The notes under the pieces: generated by a model
The model's database searches: none
Seen by the model: only the letters and a program-made list of their open reading frames with translations
Told to the model about the DNA's origin: nothing
Made by a program: the position numbers and the translations under genes
Shown here: positions 17,561-25,929 of the stretch, piece after piece
Layout: each line of letters opens with the position of its first letter
Numbering within the stretch: the stretch's first letter is position 1
NCBI GenBank assembly: GCA_934177795.1
Contig: CAKPPS010000014.1
Span: 1 to 38,503, forward strand
Length of the DNA: 38,503 nt
Origin: an uncultured Clostridia bacterium
Lineage (GTDB): Bacteria; Bacillota; Clostridia; TANB77; CAG-508
Direction of reading: 5' to 3'

Positions 17561-17613
17561 TGTGTTAATTTCTAGTAACATATCTACCGACACAGTCGTA
17601 AGATTACATTTAT

Positions 17614-17650
17614 CAAAAAATTCCAACTCTCACTGAGCTGGAATTTTTTG
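17614..17650 (-). terminator. Second strong hairpin between asnB and the deaminase gene
   Basis: The arms at 17614-17629 and 17635-17650 form a 16-bp stem with one G-U when read on the minus strand; the plus strand has an A-C mismatch. It therefore probably serves minus-strand transcripts coming from the deaminase side. The rest of the 17458-17881 gap shows no tRNA or supported gene. Confidence 0.6.
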
Positions 17651-17881
17651 TTTGAGAGTTTCAAATTAGATATTTTCAATAAAAAACTTTAAAATGGAGT
17701 CCTAATCCACACTTCTGTCGTTCCATTTATACATAGGCACCCCTCTTGAGAAATTGTATTTATATTTTAATGAGATAAAAATGATCCTCTTGCTATAATA
17801 ATATAAATTTCATTTTATTTTTTTAATTTATTAATAACTTCATTTGCAAATTTTCTTGCTTCCACATTTATTAAATATTCT

Positions 17882-18343
17882 CTAATAAATAGTTCCACCT
17901 TCTCTTTTATAATTTTCAAATGTTTCTATACATTCTTTTCTATTAATTTCTGTTAATTTAATTAAGTTAGTATTGTTTCCTTTTAAATATTCATAAATCA
18001 TATCATCTCTAAATCCTATTTTTCCAGCATCTTTTTTGGTGCAACCATAATATACTTGTTTTATATTTGCCCAAACAATTGCAGATAAACACATTGGACA
18101 TGGTTCACATGAAGTATATAAAATATATTCTGATAAATCATATTTTCCTAATATTTTGCATGCATTTCTTATTGCTACAATTTCTGCATGTGCTGTTGGG
18201 TCTTTTTCTCTCAATACCTTATTATTTCCATTAGCAATTATATTTCCATCTTTATCTACTATAACTGCTCCAAATGGGCCACCTTCTTTTCTATTAATTC
18301 CTTCTTCTGCATTCTTTTTAGCTATTTCCATAAATTTATTCAT
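17882..18343 (-). CDS. Nucleoside/guanine deaminase (GuaD-type, CMP/dCMP deaminase fold)
   Basis: The 153-residue zinc deaminase has the HAE motif (His52, Glu54) and PCPMC (Cys82, Cys85), which bind the catalytic zinc and activate water. The context GGPFGAVIVDKDGNIIANGNN and the C-terminal IGFRDDMIYEY fit guanine deaminase-like enzymes better than tRNA adenosine deaminase TadA. It would convert guanine to xanthine or act on a related base. The start at 18343 has AAGGAAG. It stands alone between terminators. Confidence 0.85.
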   Translation of the reverse strand: MNKFMEIAKKNAEEGINRKEGGPFGAVIVDKDGNIIANGNNKVLREKDPTAHAEIVAIRNACKILGKYDLSEYILYTSCEPCPMCLSAIVWANIKQVYYGCTKKDAGKIGFRDDMIYEYLKGNNTNLIKLTEINRKECIETFENYKREGGTIY

Positions 18344-18427
18344 TGTTATCTTCCTTGCATAATATATTTAGGCTTTTAAATTGGAATTGCCCATAAACCA
18401 TTTATTTTAGTTTGTATGTTTGCACTT

Positions 18428-18466
18428 TAAAACAAACACAGATGAGCTTTTTTAACTCATCCATGT
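18428..18466 (-). terminator. Terminator downstream of the 88-residue hypothetical gene
   Basis: Arms 18456-18466 and 18436-18446 pair over 11 bp with two G-U pairs on the minus strand. They are followed by TTTGTTTT. The gene at 18484 ends just upstream. Confidence 0.7.
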
Positions 18467-18483
18467 CTCTGCTTTTTTTAGTT

Positions 18484-18750
18484 TTAATCTGCTGCTGTTT
18501 CAATTAGAATCGCAGCTGTCGGAGGAAATGTTAACTTATAATCTTCCGGTAAAATCTCTTTCTTTTTATGGTTTACTTCTAAGAAAATTTTCGTAGCATT
18601 ACTATGTTTTCCCGAAAAAAGGCCCATTTTTCTAAGTCGGTCCATTAATTCTAATTGAGTAATGTCAGACTGAATATTTATAAATCTTTCTTTTTCATTT
18701 ACTTTTAATTTTACAGTTACCATTTTTTCTTTTCTTTCTGTTGATTTCAT
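18484..18750 (-). CDS. Small hypothetical protein (88 residues)
   Basis: The ATG at 18750 follows a good AAAGGAG. The protein alternates strand-like and helix segments: VTVKLKVNEKERFINIQ, LELMDRLRKMGLF, TKIFLEVNHKKKEI and a final TAAILIETAAD. The layout recalls a small beta-grasp domain, which is a guess. No family is recognised. It has its own terminator and lies downstream of mutS on the same strand. Confidence 0.65.
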   Translation of the reverse strand: MKSTERKEKMVTVKLKVNEKERFINIQSDITQLELMDRLRKMGLFSGKHSNATKIFLEVNHKKKEILPEDYKLTFPPTAAILIETAAD

Positions 18751-18885
18751 AGTGCTCTCCTTTTTTACTGTGTTTAGTTAATAGATTTCTTGAATTTTCC
18801 TCCTACTCTAAATAACTATTTATTAATAAACTACTATAAATAGAATAGCATATTATTTACATAAAATCAAGGTGTTGCTTCAAAT

Positions 18886-21507
18886 TTACTTCATTTTCTC
18901 CTTTATTCTTACCAAAGTATTTAATGCATCTATTGGAGTCAACTCATTTAAATTTACTTTATCTATTTCATGTGCTATCTCTGCCAATTTATAATTATAC
19001 ATATCAAATTGACCTTCCACTTGCTTTTTATCTTTCTTTTCTTCTTTTTTTCCCGTTAATATATTTTTTCTTTCTAAAGATTTTAAAACTTTATTTGCTT
19101 TTTCTGTAACTACTTTTGGAACTCCAGCAAGTCTTGCAACATGAATACCATAACTTTCATCTGTTCCACCTTCTACTATTTTTCTTAAAAAGATTATATC
19201 TTCTCCTTTTTCTTTGACTGCTATAGAATAATTTTTAACTCCTTCTATTTTTTCCTCTAATTCAGTTAGTTCATGATAATGAGTAGCAAATAATGTTTTA
19301 GCTCCACATTTTTCTTTATCTGCTATATATTCTGCTACTGCATATGCAATAGATAATCCGTCATAAGTTGATGTTCCTCTTCCAATTTCATCTAATATGA
19401 CTAAACTGTTTTCTGTAGCTTCTTTTAAAATTGTAGCCACTTCCATCATTTCTACCATAAAAGTACTTTGTCCCATACTTAGGTCATCAGAAGCTCCTAC
19501 TCTAGTAAATATTTTATCAACTACACCAATTTTAGCTTCTTGTGCTGGTACAAAACTTCCTACTTGAGCCATTAATGTGATTAATGCTACTTGTCTCATA
19601 TATGTTGACTTTCCAGCCATATTAGGTCCAGTAATTATTGATAATCTATTTTCATTTTTATCCAGATATGTATCATTTTCTACAAATTCACCTGTTCCTA
19701 ACATTTTTTCTATAACCGGATGTCTTCCCAATTTAATATCTATAACACCATCATTGTTAACTTCTGGCATGCAATAATTCATGTCTTCAGCTACTTGCGC
19801 AAATGAAGTTAATACATCTAATGTTGCTACTATTGTTGCAGTTTTTTGTAATCTTGTAATATTTTTTGATATTTCTTCTCTTATTTTTGTAAAAATATTA
19901 TATTCTAATACTACTACTTTTTCTTCTGCCCCTAATATTTGATTTTCTAAATTTTTTAATTCCTCAGTTATATATCTCTCTGCATTTGTTAATGTTTGTT
20001 TTCTTATATATCTTTCTGGAACTTGGTCTAAATTCGATTTTGTTACTTCTAAAAAATATCCAAAAACTTTATTAAAACCTACTTTTAAGTTTTTAATTCC
20101 AGTTTTTTCTTTTTCCTCAGCTTCTAATTTTATAATCCAGTTTTTTCCTTCTGTAGTTGCTGTTTTTAATTTATCAACTTCTTCGTCATATCCCAATTTG
20201 ATTATTCCACCATCTTTTACACTCATTGGAGGATCATTAACAATGGCTTTTTCTATCAACTCATAAATGTCACTAAGTTCATCCATATTGTTATATAATT
20301 CTTTTAACATTTCTGAGTGACAATCTTCTAGAACACTTTTCAATTCTGGTAATCTTGATAAAGAATTTTTTAATGTAACCATATCTCTAGCATTGGCATT
20401 GCCATAAGCCATTTTCCCTGCAAGTCTTTCTATATCATATACTTTTTTTAAATTTTCAATAACATCTCCTCTAAGCATAACTTGTTCTTTTAATTCTTTG
20501 ACACTATTTAGTCTTTTATTTATTTCTGTTGTATCTATTAATGGGTCATTAAGCCATCTTCTTAAATGTCTTCCTCCCATTGATGTTGAAGTTTTATCTA
20601 ATACCCATAACAATGTTCCTTTTTTAGACTTATCTCTCATTTTTTCTGTAATCTCTAAGTTTCTTCTTGCATTTATATCTAATGACATATATTTGGATAT
20701 CTGATAAATTGTTATTTTATTAATATGATCTAAACTAGTCATTTGTGTTTGTTCTATATATTCTATTAGTGCATTTATACTCGCTATTGCAAATTTTCTA
20801 TCGTCTATGTCTTTAATTGGTTTTTGATTTATATCCATTAAACTAAATCTTAATTTTATTATCTCTGAATTGTCGCTAAAAAATTTGTCTTGAAATCTTG
20901 TAATATAGCAATTAAAACGTTCTTTTATTTTACTCATTTCCTCAGTACAATCTGCGATATTAGAATTAATAACTAATTCTGATGGCATATATCTAGCTAT
21001 TTCGTCTAATAATTCAGGAAAATTGTTATGATCTTTTATTTCTGCTGAATAAAATTCTCCTGTTGAAATATCACAAACACTAACTCCAAAATATATCCCT
21101 GATTTGAATATAGACATAATATAGTTGTTTTTTCTTTCTTCCAGCATATTACTTTCAACTACTGTACCCGGTGTTACAACTTTTATTACTCCTCTTTTTA
21201 CTATTCCTTTTGTCGTCTTAGGGTCTTCTAGCTGTTCACAAATTGCAACTTTATATCCTTTGGCAATTAACTTTGATATATACATTTCTGCAGCATGATG
21301 TGGCACTCCAGCCATTGGTGCTCTTTCTGCCTGTCCACAATCTTTACCTGTTAAAGTTATTTCCAATTCTCTAGATGCTGTTATTGCATCATCAAAAAAC
21401 ATTTCATAAAAATCGCCTAGTCTATAGAATAATATACAATCTTTATATTGCTCTTTTGTTTCTAAATATCTTTGCATCATAGGTGAAAACTCTTTATTTT
21501 CAGCCAT
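18886..21507 (-). CDS. mutS: DNA mismatch repair protein MutS
   Basis: The protein has 873 residues, the normal length. The N-terminal mismatch-binding domain has the Phe-X-Glu wedge (GDFYEMFFDDA). The connector, lever and clamp domains follow. The C-terminal ATPase has Walker A GPNMAGKST, the signature STFMVEMMEVATIL and Walker B LVILDEIGRGTSTYDG. It recognises mispairs and recruits MutL. No mutL is in the window. The gene follows miaB by 55 nt on the same strand, an arrangement common in Clostridia, so the two are probably co-transcribed. Confidence 0.98.
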   Translation of the reverse strand: MAENKEFSPMMQRYLETKEQYKDCILFYRLGDFYEMFFDDAITASRELEITLTGKDCGQAERAPMAGVPHHAAEMYISKLIAKGYKVAICEQLEDPKTTKGIVKRGVIKVVTPGTVVESNMLEERKNNYIMSIFKSGIYFGVSVCDISTGEFYSAEIKDHNNFPELLDEIARYMPSELVINSNIADCTEEMSKIKERFNCYITRFQDKFFSDNSEIIKLRFSLMDINQKPIKDIDDRKFAIASINALIEYIEQTQMTSLDHINKITIYQISKYMSLDINARRNLEITEKMRDKSKKGTLLWVLDKTSTSMGGRHLRRWLNDPLIDTTEINKRLNSVKELKEQVMLRGDVIENLKKVYDIERLAGKMAYGNANARDMVTLKNSLSRLPELKSVLEDCHSEMLKELYNNMDELSDIYELIEKAIVNDPPMSVKDGGIIKLGYDEEVDKLKTATTEGKNWIIKLEAEEKEKTGIKNLKVGFNKVFGYFLEVTKSNLDQVPERYIRKQTLTNAERYITEELKNLENQILGAEEKVVVLEYNIFTKIREEISKNITRLQKTATIVATLDVLTSFAQVAEDMNYCMPEVNNDGVIDIKLGRHPVIEKMLGTGEFVENDTYLDKNENRLSIITGPNMAGKSTYMRQVALITLMAQVGSFVPAQEAKIGVVDKIFTRVGASDDLSMGQSTFMVEMMEVATILKEATENSLVILDEIGRGTSTYDGLSIAYAVAEYIADKEKCGAKTLFATHYHELTELEEKIEGVKNYSIAVKEKGEDIIFLRKIVEGGTDESYGIHVARLAGVPKVVTEKANKVLKSLERKNILTGKKEEKKDKKQVEGQFDMYNYKLAEIAHEIDKVNLNELTPIDALNTLVRIKEKMK

Positions 21508-21562
21508 TTACTTAATTCCTTTCTTACTTCATAATTTAATTTGTCTAAAATTATTAAATATA

Positions 21563-22981
21563 TTACATTATTTTTTTGCCCTTTAAATACCATAAATGTT
21601 CAGAAGTTATCTCAATTTCTACTATTTCTCCAATCATGTCTTTAGTCCCCTCAAAAACAACTACTTTATTGCTTTGAGTTCTTCCTGTAAGCATGTTTTC
21701 ATTATTTTTACTTGTTCCTTCTACTAATATTTTTTGAACAGTTCCTACATATTTTTTATTATTTTGTGCTATTTGAGATTCTACTAATTCTTTTAATTTA
21801 TTGAATCTTTCATGCTTCACATCTTCTGGTATTTGATTTTGCATTCTATCACCTGGTGTTCCCACTCTTCTTGAATAAATAAACATATATACTTGTTCAA
21901 AATTCACTTTTCTTACTACATCTAATGTATCTTCAAACTCTTCATCACTTTCACCAGGAAATCCAACTATTATATCAGTTGACAATGTTAAATTTGGTAT
22001 CTTATTTTTCATTTTTTCCACTAAATCTAAATACTGTTCTTTCGTATATTTTCTGTTCATTTCTTTTAATACTTTACTATTACCAGATTGTAATGGTAAA
22101 TGAATTAATTTAGCCACTTTTTCGCAATCTGCAATTGCATCTATAACATCATCTGTAAAATCTTTAGGATGTGGTGATACAAATCTAATTATTTCTATTC
22201 CATCTATCTTATTTACTGCTCTTAAAAGAGTTGCAAAAGAATTCACACCTTCATACTCTTCAAAATCTATTCCTTTTTCTTTTTCTACTCTTAAATATGA
22301 ATTTACGTTTTGCCCTAATAGAGTAATTTCTTTATATCCATTTCTCGCTAATTCTTTTATTTCGTTTATTATATCTCTTGGTTGCCTACTTCTTTCTCTC
22401 CCTCTAACATAAGGTACAATACAATATGTGCAAAAATTATTACATCCATTCATAATAGTTACTGATGCCTTTATTTTACTGTCTCTTTTTATTGGTAATC
22501 CTTCAAAAATTTCTCCATCTATATCTAATATATCTTTTTGCTTCTTCTTTTCTATCAATGCTTTATATAAATCTTCTGGAAATTTATGTAATGTATGTGT
22601 TCCGAATAATATATCCACAAAAGGATAAGATTCTTTAATTTTATCTGTTATATGTTTTTCTTGCATCATACAGCCACCAATTGCTATTATTATCCCTTTA
22701 TCTTCTTTGATTTTTTTCAATTCTCCTAATTTACCAAATAATCTATCTTCTGCATTTTCTCTAACACAACAAGTATTAAATAAATTTAAATCTGCTTCTT
22801 TAAAGTTTTCTGTTTTTGTATATCCCATTTCTTCTAACATTCCACAGATTTTTTCAGAGTCGTTTTCATTTAACTGACATCCCATTGTTAATATATTATA
22901 TTTTAATTGTTTTTTTTCATTTATTTCTTTTACTTTTTTTATATATTCTTTTTGCTTTTCTATTTCATTTTTTGTAGTCAC
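21563..22981 (-). CDS. miaB: tRNA-2-methylthio-N6-dimethylallyladenosine synthase MiaB
   Basis: The 472-residue radical-SAM methylthiotransferase starts at GTG 22981 behind GGAGGG. The N-terminal UPF0004 domain binds the auxiliary [4Fe-4S] cluster through Cys in MGCQLNEND, NTCCVREN and GGCMMQ. The radical SAM cluster is in GCNNFCTYCIVPYVRGRERSR (CxxxCxxC). A C-terminal TRAM domain (KILVEGTSKNNENMLTGRT) follows. It adds the ms2 group to i6A37 of tRNAs reading UNN codons. It is upstream of mutS in the same operon. Confidence 0.97.
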   Translation of the reverse strand: MTTKNEIEKQKEYIKKVKEINEKKQLKYNILTMGCQLNENDSEKICGMLEEMGYTKTENFKEADLNLFNTCCVRENAEDRLFGKLGELKKIKEDKGIIIAIGGCMMQEKHITDKIKESYPFVDILFGTHTLHKFPEDLYKALIEKKKQKDILDIDGEIFEGLPIKRDSKIKASVTIMNGCNNFCTYCIVPYVRGRERSRQPRDIINEIKELARNGYKEITLLGQNVNSYLRVEKEKGIDFEEYEGVNSFATLLRAVNKIDGIEIIRFVSPHPKDFTDDVIDAIADCEKVAKLIHLPLQSGNSKVLKEMNRKYTKEQYLDLVEKMKNKIPNLTLSTDIIVGFPGESDEEFEDTLDVVRKVNFEQVYMFIYSRRVGTPGDRMQNQIPEDVKHERFNKLKELVESQIAQNNKKYVGTVQKILVEGTSKNNENMLTGRTQSNKVVVFEGTKDMIGEIVEIEITSEHLWYLKGKKIM

Positions 22982-23087
22982 TTTAATCCCTCCATTACTT
23001 GCATATTTTATTATACTTTTACTTTTTTTGCAAGAAATTTACATTAGTTATCTTAAATTTTACAATAAAAAATTATATTTTTTCTAA

Positions 23088-23117
23088 TTGCATACAGTAC
23101 TATTCTTATGTTATAAT
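23088..23117 (+). promoter_or_regulatory. Promoter of the 223-residue hypothetical gene
   Basis: TTGCAT (23088-23093) and TATAAT (23112-23117) are 18 nt apart. An AAGGAGG ribosome binding site follows at 23129-23135. Confidence 0.65.
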
Positions 23118-23145
23118 ATTTTTGATATAAGGAGGCTATATATAA

Positions 23146-23817
23146 ATGAATGATTTCGATTCTTTATTAAAAAGTACAAAACCAAAAAGAAAAGGAGCAA
23201 ATACTGCTATTTCAGTCTACAGAGAGACACGTCAAACTAATAAGTTTATGTCTTTGGAAAATCTTCAATTATTAAATATTAATAAACTTCAAGAACGAAA
23301 CACTAGAAAAAAAATTAATTTCAATTTATTATCTTTATGGGGAATGTTAGATATGAAAAATTTTATAGATGCTTTAAATGGTAATACTATTAATCCATAT
23401 TTGCTAAATTCTAGACAACAAATTCCAATAAAAGATTTAGATAATTATACTTATCTTTCAGATAATCAAAGAATTTTAAATTTAATTGATATAAAATATT
23501 TAAAAACATTTATATTAGAAAATGTTACTTTTAATAATGTTTATTTGACAACTTCTGAAATCTTAGATGCTAATAATATATTTAGGCCGTATGTAACCCT
23601 TTTGACTTTAGATGACAATAACCAATTTGTTGAATTTGGATATGGCTATGATACAAACAATAATGGAAAAGTAGAATTGTTTATTTCTTCTTTTAATTAT
23701 GTAATTTTATTGAATAATAAAGGTATTTTAGAATCTCCTTTATCTGGAAAATCAGTAAAACTAAAAGTTGAAAATATTTTAACTTCTGAAGAAGTTTCCA
23801 AATTGTCTAATGATTAA
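23146..23817 (+). CDS. Hypothetical protein (223 residues)
   Basis: A clear promoter, AAGGAGG and a strong terminator mark this as a real single gene. The first 60 residues are basic and probably disordered (KSTKPKRKGANTAISVYRETRQTNK). The remainder looks like a compact alpha/beta domain with YVTLLTLDDNNQFVEFGYGYD and VELFISSFNYVILLNNKG. No transmembrane segment or signal peptide is seen. No family is recognised. Confidence 0.75.
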   Translation: MNDFDSLLKSTKPKRKGANTAISVYRETRQTNKFMSLENLQLLNINKLQERNTRKKINFNLLSLWGMLDMKNFIDALNGNTINPYLLNSRQQIPIKDLDNYTYLSDNQRILNLIDIKYLKTFILENVTFNNVYLTTSEILDANNIFRPYVTLLTLDDNNQFVEFGYGYDTNNNGKVELFISSFNYVILLNNKGILESPLSGKSVKLKVENILTSEEVSKLSND

Positions 23818-23835
23818 TGTTTATAATAGATACTA

Positions 23836-23871
23836 AAAAATCCAATTTGCATTTAAACAAATTGGATTTTT
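23836..23871. terminator. Bidirectional terminator between convergent genes
   Basis: A perfect 14-bp stem AAAAATCCAATTTG/CAAATTGGATTTTT with an 8-nt loop lies between the plus-strand 223-residue gene and the minus-strand 112-residue gene. Confidence 0.85.
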
Positions 23872-23889
23872 CTTACGAATGAAATAATT

Positions 23890-24228
23890 TTATTCTAAAT
23901 CCGGCCCTTCTCCGAAGCAGAATCCTTTACTATTATATTGGGTATATTTACTATTATTACCGCTGTCGTCTAACAATGAATCTCTATACGGATTAACATC
24001 TTTGATAAGACTTATGTTGGCATGTTCCCAACTATAAATTAATTCTTTATTAATGTGAACCTTCTGAACATCAACTGTTTCATTCTGTAATGCTCCCTGT
24101 TTTCCTTGTTCTATAAGAACAAGTTCATCATCAAAAACTTGATCAACTTTTCCTATTTTATAAATAGGTTGGCTCATTCCCATTAATTCAACTTTAATTA
24201 CTGCTCCTTTTTTTACTCTTAATTTCAT
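23890..24228 (-). CDS. Hypothetical protein (112 residues)
   Basis: The ATG at 24228 follows AGGAGG. The first 70 residues look like a small beta barrel (LRVKKGAVIKVELMGMSQPIYKIGKVDQVFDDELVLIEQ...), resembling OB/SH3-like nucleic-acid or ribosome-associated domains by pattern only. The C-terminal 40 residues are polar and probably disordered, ending GFCFGEGPDLE. No family is recognised. Confidence 0.65.
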   Translation of the reverse strand: MKLRVKKGAVIKVELMGMSQPIYKIGKVDQVFDDELVLIEQGKQGALQNETVDVQKVHINKELIYSWEHANISLIKDVNPYRDSLLDDSGNNSKYTQYNSKGFCFGEGPDLE

Positions 24229-24533
24229 TCTTTTTTCCTCCTGTATTTACTGATGTTGCTATAACCACGAAAGTACTCACTTTCGTCACTCTACATTAAG
24301 CTATGCTTAATATATATTATTATACAATATTATCGTTCTCACGTCAATTTATGTAAATAAGAAATTGCAGAACAAATAAGAAAAATTGAAAATTTTTCTT
24401 TAATTTGTTATCGCCCGATTTGAGTTTTCGACTAAAAAGAGAAAATCTCAAAGGGCTAGCGATCGTAGCTTTTTATATAATAGGAAAGTGAGACTTTCCT
24501 ATTATATAAAAATAAAAGCAGATTTCTCTACTT
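24229..24533 (-). other. Hairpin-rich intergenic region, possible structured RNA or long leader
   Basis: This 305-nt gap between rpmE and the 112-residue gene holds a chain of stems: 24267-24286 (8 bp, ACTC loop), 24295-24311 (7 bp, TAT loop), 24371-24409 (17 bp with a two-nt bulge), 24410-24463 (ATCGC/GCGAT outer stem with inner TTTGAG/CTCAAA) and the 19-bp palindrome of repeat copy A. It could be the leader of the 112-residue gene, a small RNA or repeat debris. Confidence 0.4.
24461..24518. repeat. Palindromic intergenic repeat, copy A
   Basis: This is a 58-bp unit with a perfect 19-bp stem and GAG loop, flanked by GATCGTAGCT on the left and ATAAAAG on the right. A near-identical copy lies at 31540-31596. 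Confidence 0.7.
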
Positions 24534-24540
24534 TTATTGT
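24508..24540 (-). terminator. Terminator of rpmE
   Basis: On the minus strand AAAAGTAGA and TCTGCTTTT pair over 9 bp (one G-U) around a GAAA tetraloop, followed by ATTTTTA. The stem overlaps the rpmE stop codon. Confidence 0.75.
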
Positions 24541-24734
24541 AATCCATATTTTTTCTTGAATTGTTCTGCTCTACCACCAACTGTTTCTTGTCTTAAATTT
24601 CCTGTCCAGAATGGATGACATTTAGAACAAACATCTACTTTAATATCTTTTTTTGTTGAACCAACATTTAATACATTGCCACAAGCACATGTTATTGTTG
24701 TTTGGTTATAATTTGGATGTATTCCTTCTTTCAT
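24534..24734 (-). CDS. rpmE: 50S ribosomal protein L31
   Basis: The 66-residue L31 starts MKEGIHPNYNQTTITCACGN. It has the zinc ligands Cys16, Cys18, Cys36 and Cys39 (the C+ form) and the conserved HPFWTGNLRQ. AGAGGTGA precedes the ATG. The perfect palindrome TTATCATGATAA at 24775-24786 lies about 40 nt upstream and may be an operator; its regulator cannot be named. Confidence 0.97.
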   Translation of the reverse strand: MKEGIHPNYNQTTITCACGNVLNVGSTKKDIKVDVCSKCHPFWTGNLRQETVGGRAEQFKKKYGLQ

Positions 24735-24815
24735 TTTTAGTTCACCTCTTTCTTGATTGAAATAATCTGACTGTTTATCATGATAACATATATTTTACTT
24801 TTTTTCAAGTCTTAT

Positions 24816-24974
24816 TTATTTATTTTTTTCGTTATTTTGCTCATACATATACTCTGCTGAATATAGCATTTCTTTATTTATCGAAAGTTTGTGTACTAAT
24901 TTGCTCATAACATTAAAAACACAAGCTACTATTAAAATAAGCATTCCAATTTTTTTCCAATATTTAGCAAGCAT
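24816..24974 (-). CDS. Small single-pass membrane protein (52 residues)
   Basis: The ATG at 24974 follows AAAGGAGAATC with ideal spacing, and the ORF ends at TAA 24816. The peptide has one hydrophobic helix (IGMLILIVACVFNVM, about 9-23) after a short basic start, then a polar tail ending EQNNEKNK. It lies 81 nt upstream of rpmE. No family is recognised. The ribosome binding site and membrane-protein composition support it as real. Confidence 0.6.
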   Translation of the reverse strand: MLAKYWKKIGMLILIVACVFNVMSKLVHKLSINKEMLYSAEYMYEQNNEKNK

Positions 24975-25082
24975 ATTTGATTCTCCTTTACATTTTCTAC
25001 ATATTTAATTATATATTTTTTAAATGTACTTGTCAATGAAATAAAATAATTTTTTTTGGTTACAATAAATATGGTGATTTTA

Positions 25083-25844
25083 ATGAATAAAAAATTAATT
25101 ATCTTTTTTGTTTTTGTCCTACTTGCTATTGGTATTGGATTTTTTATTTTTATAAAAAATAAAAATTTTTCTAATAATGTAAATGATTATCAAGCTGATA
25201 AAACTTCTACAGCTGAAAATTCTACTTCAAAGCAAAATGACACTGCAGAATCAAATCAAACTACACCTAATAATGCTGAATCTAATAATGCCCAAAATAA
25301 TAATGATGATAATGATACAAATAAAGTAAATAATAATTCCTCTTCTACTACTCCTCCACCTCAAAGTACGCCTCAGCAACCTATAGAATCTACTCTTTCT
25401 ACATTTTCTACCAAAATATATTCTTCAGATTCTAATCGAACTAAAAATATGGAGTTAACTGCATCTGCACTCAATGGTACTACCGTAAAAAATGGTGAAA
25501 CCTTTTCTTTTTGTAAAACTGTTGGTCCTGCAAGTAGCTCTAAAGGATACTTAAAAGCTGATATATATGATAATAATGGTAACAAGAAAAAAGGTTATGG
25601 TGGTGGAAATTGCCAAATAAGTAGTACATTATATAATGCTGCATTAGCTGTTCAAGGTATTACTATAGTTGAAAGACATCCTCATAGTAACAAAGTCCCT
25701 TATGTAAAAAAAGATATGGATGCAGCTGTTGCTTATGGTAGTTATGATTTAAAATTTACTAATAATACTGGTAATGATATAAAAATTCTCTCTTCAGTTG
25801 GCTCTGGATTAGTAAATATTTCTATAAATTCTATTAAATATTAA
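25083..25844 (+). CDS. VanW-family cell-surface protein
   Basis: The start is taken at ATG 25083 (MNKKLIIFF), behind GGTGA. An in-frame ATG at 25056 lacks a ribosome binding site. The 253-residue protein has an N-terminal membrane anchor (about 4-24), a low-complexity Asn/Thr/Ser/Pro linker (about 30-105) and a VanW domain. The domain has NMELTASALNGTTVKNGETFSFCKTVGPAS, GGGNCQISSTLYNAAL and IVERHPHSNKVPYV. VanW domains occur with vancomycin-resistance loci and in YoaR-like surface proteins; their biochemical role is unproven. It acts outside the membrane, next to other envelope genes. Confidence 0.9.
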   Translation: MNKKLIIFFVFVLLAIGIGFFIFIKNKNFSNNVNDYQADKTSTAENSTSKQNDTAESNQTTPNNAESNNAQNNNDDNDTNKVNNNSSSTTPPPQSTPQQPIESTLSTFSTKIYSSDSNRTKNMELTASALNGTTVKNGETFSFCKTVGPASSSKGYLKADIYDNNGNKKKGYGGGNCQISSTLYNAALAVQGITIVERHPHSNKVPYVKKDMDAAVAYGSYDLKFTNNTGNDIKILSSVGSGLVNISINSIKY

Positions 25845-25890
25845 TACCAATAATTTTTAGTTTTTATTATCTGTTCTATCATAATTTATA

Positions 25891-25929
25891 TTTTTCAAAA
25901 TATCATTTAAAAGGTGATATTTTGAAAAA
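25891..25929 (+). promoter_or_regulatory. Perfect 15-bp hairpin enclosing the ribosome binding site of the flippase gene
   Basis: TTTTTCAAAATATCA (25891-25905) pairs perfectly with 25915-25929 around the loop TTTAAAAGG. The AAAAGG ribosome binding core is in the loop, and the TTG start (25922-25924) is inside the 3' arm. Such a structure should limit initiation and may give regulated translation. Confidence 0.55.

Noticed and set aside
17458..17881. A tRNA or riboswitch in the asnB-deaminase gap
   Set aside because: Only two terminator-type hairpins and AT-rich sequence are seen. No cloverleaf or conserved riboswitch core was found.
17815..17919. A 34-codon minus-strand ORF (TTG start) overlapping the end of the deaminase gene
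   Set aside because: The translation ends in a plausible helical KFANEVINKLKK, but it needs an internal TTG or GTG start, overlaps the complete deaminase gene and has no clear RBS.
24775..24786. Palindrome TTATCATGATAA upstream of rpmE as a Zur box
   Set aside because: It does not match the Zur consensus I know, and L31 here is the zinc-binding form, which is not usually Zur-repressed.
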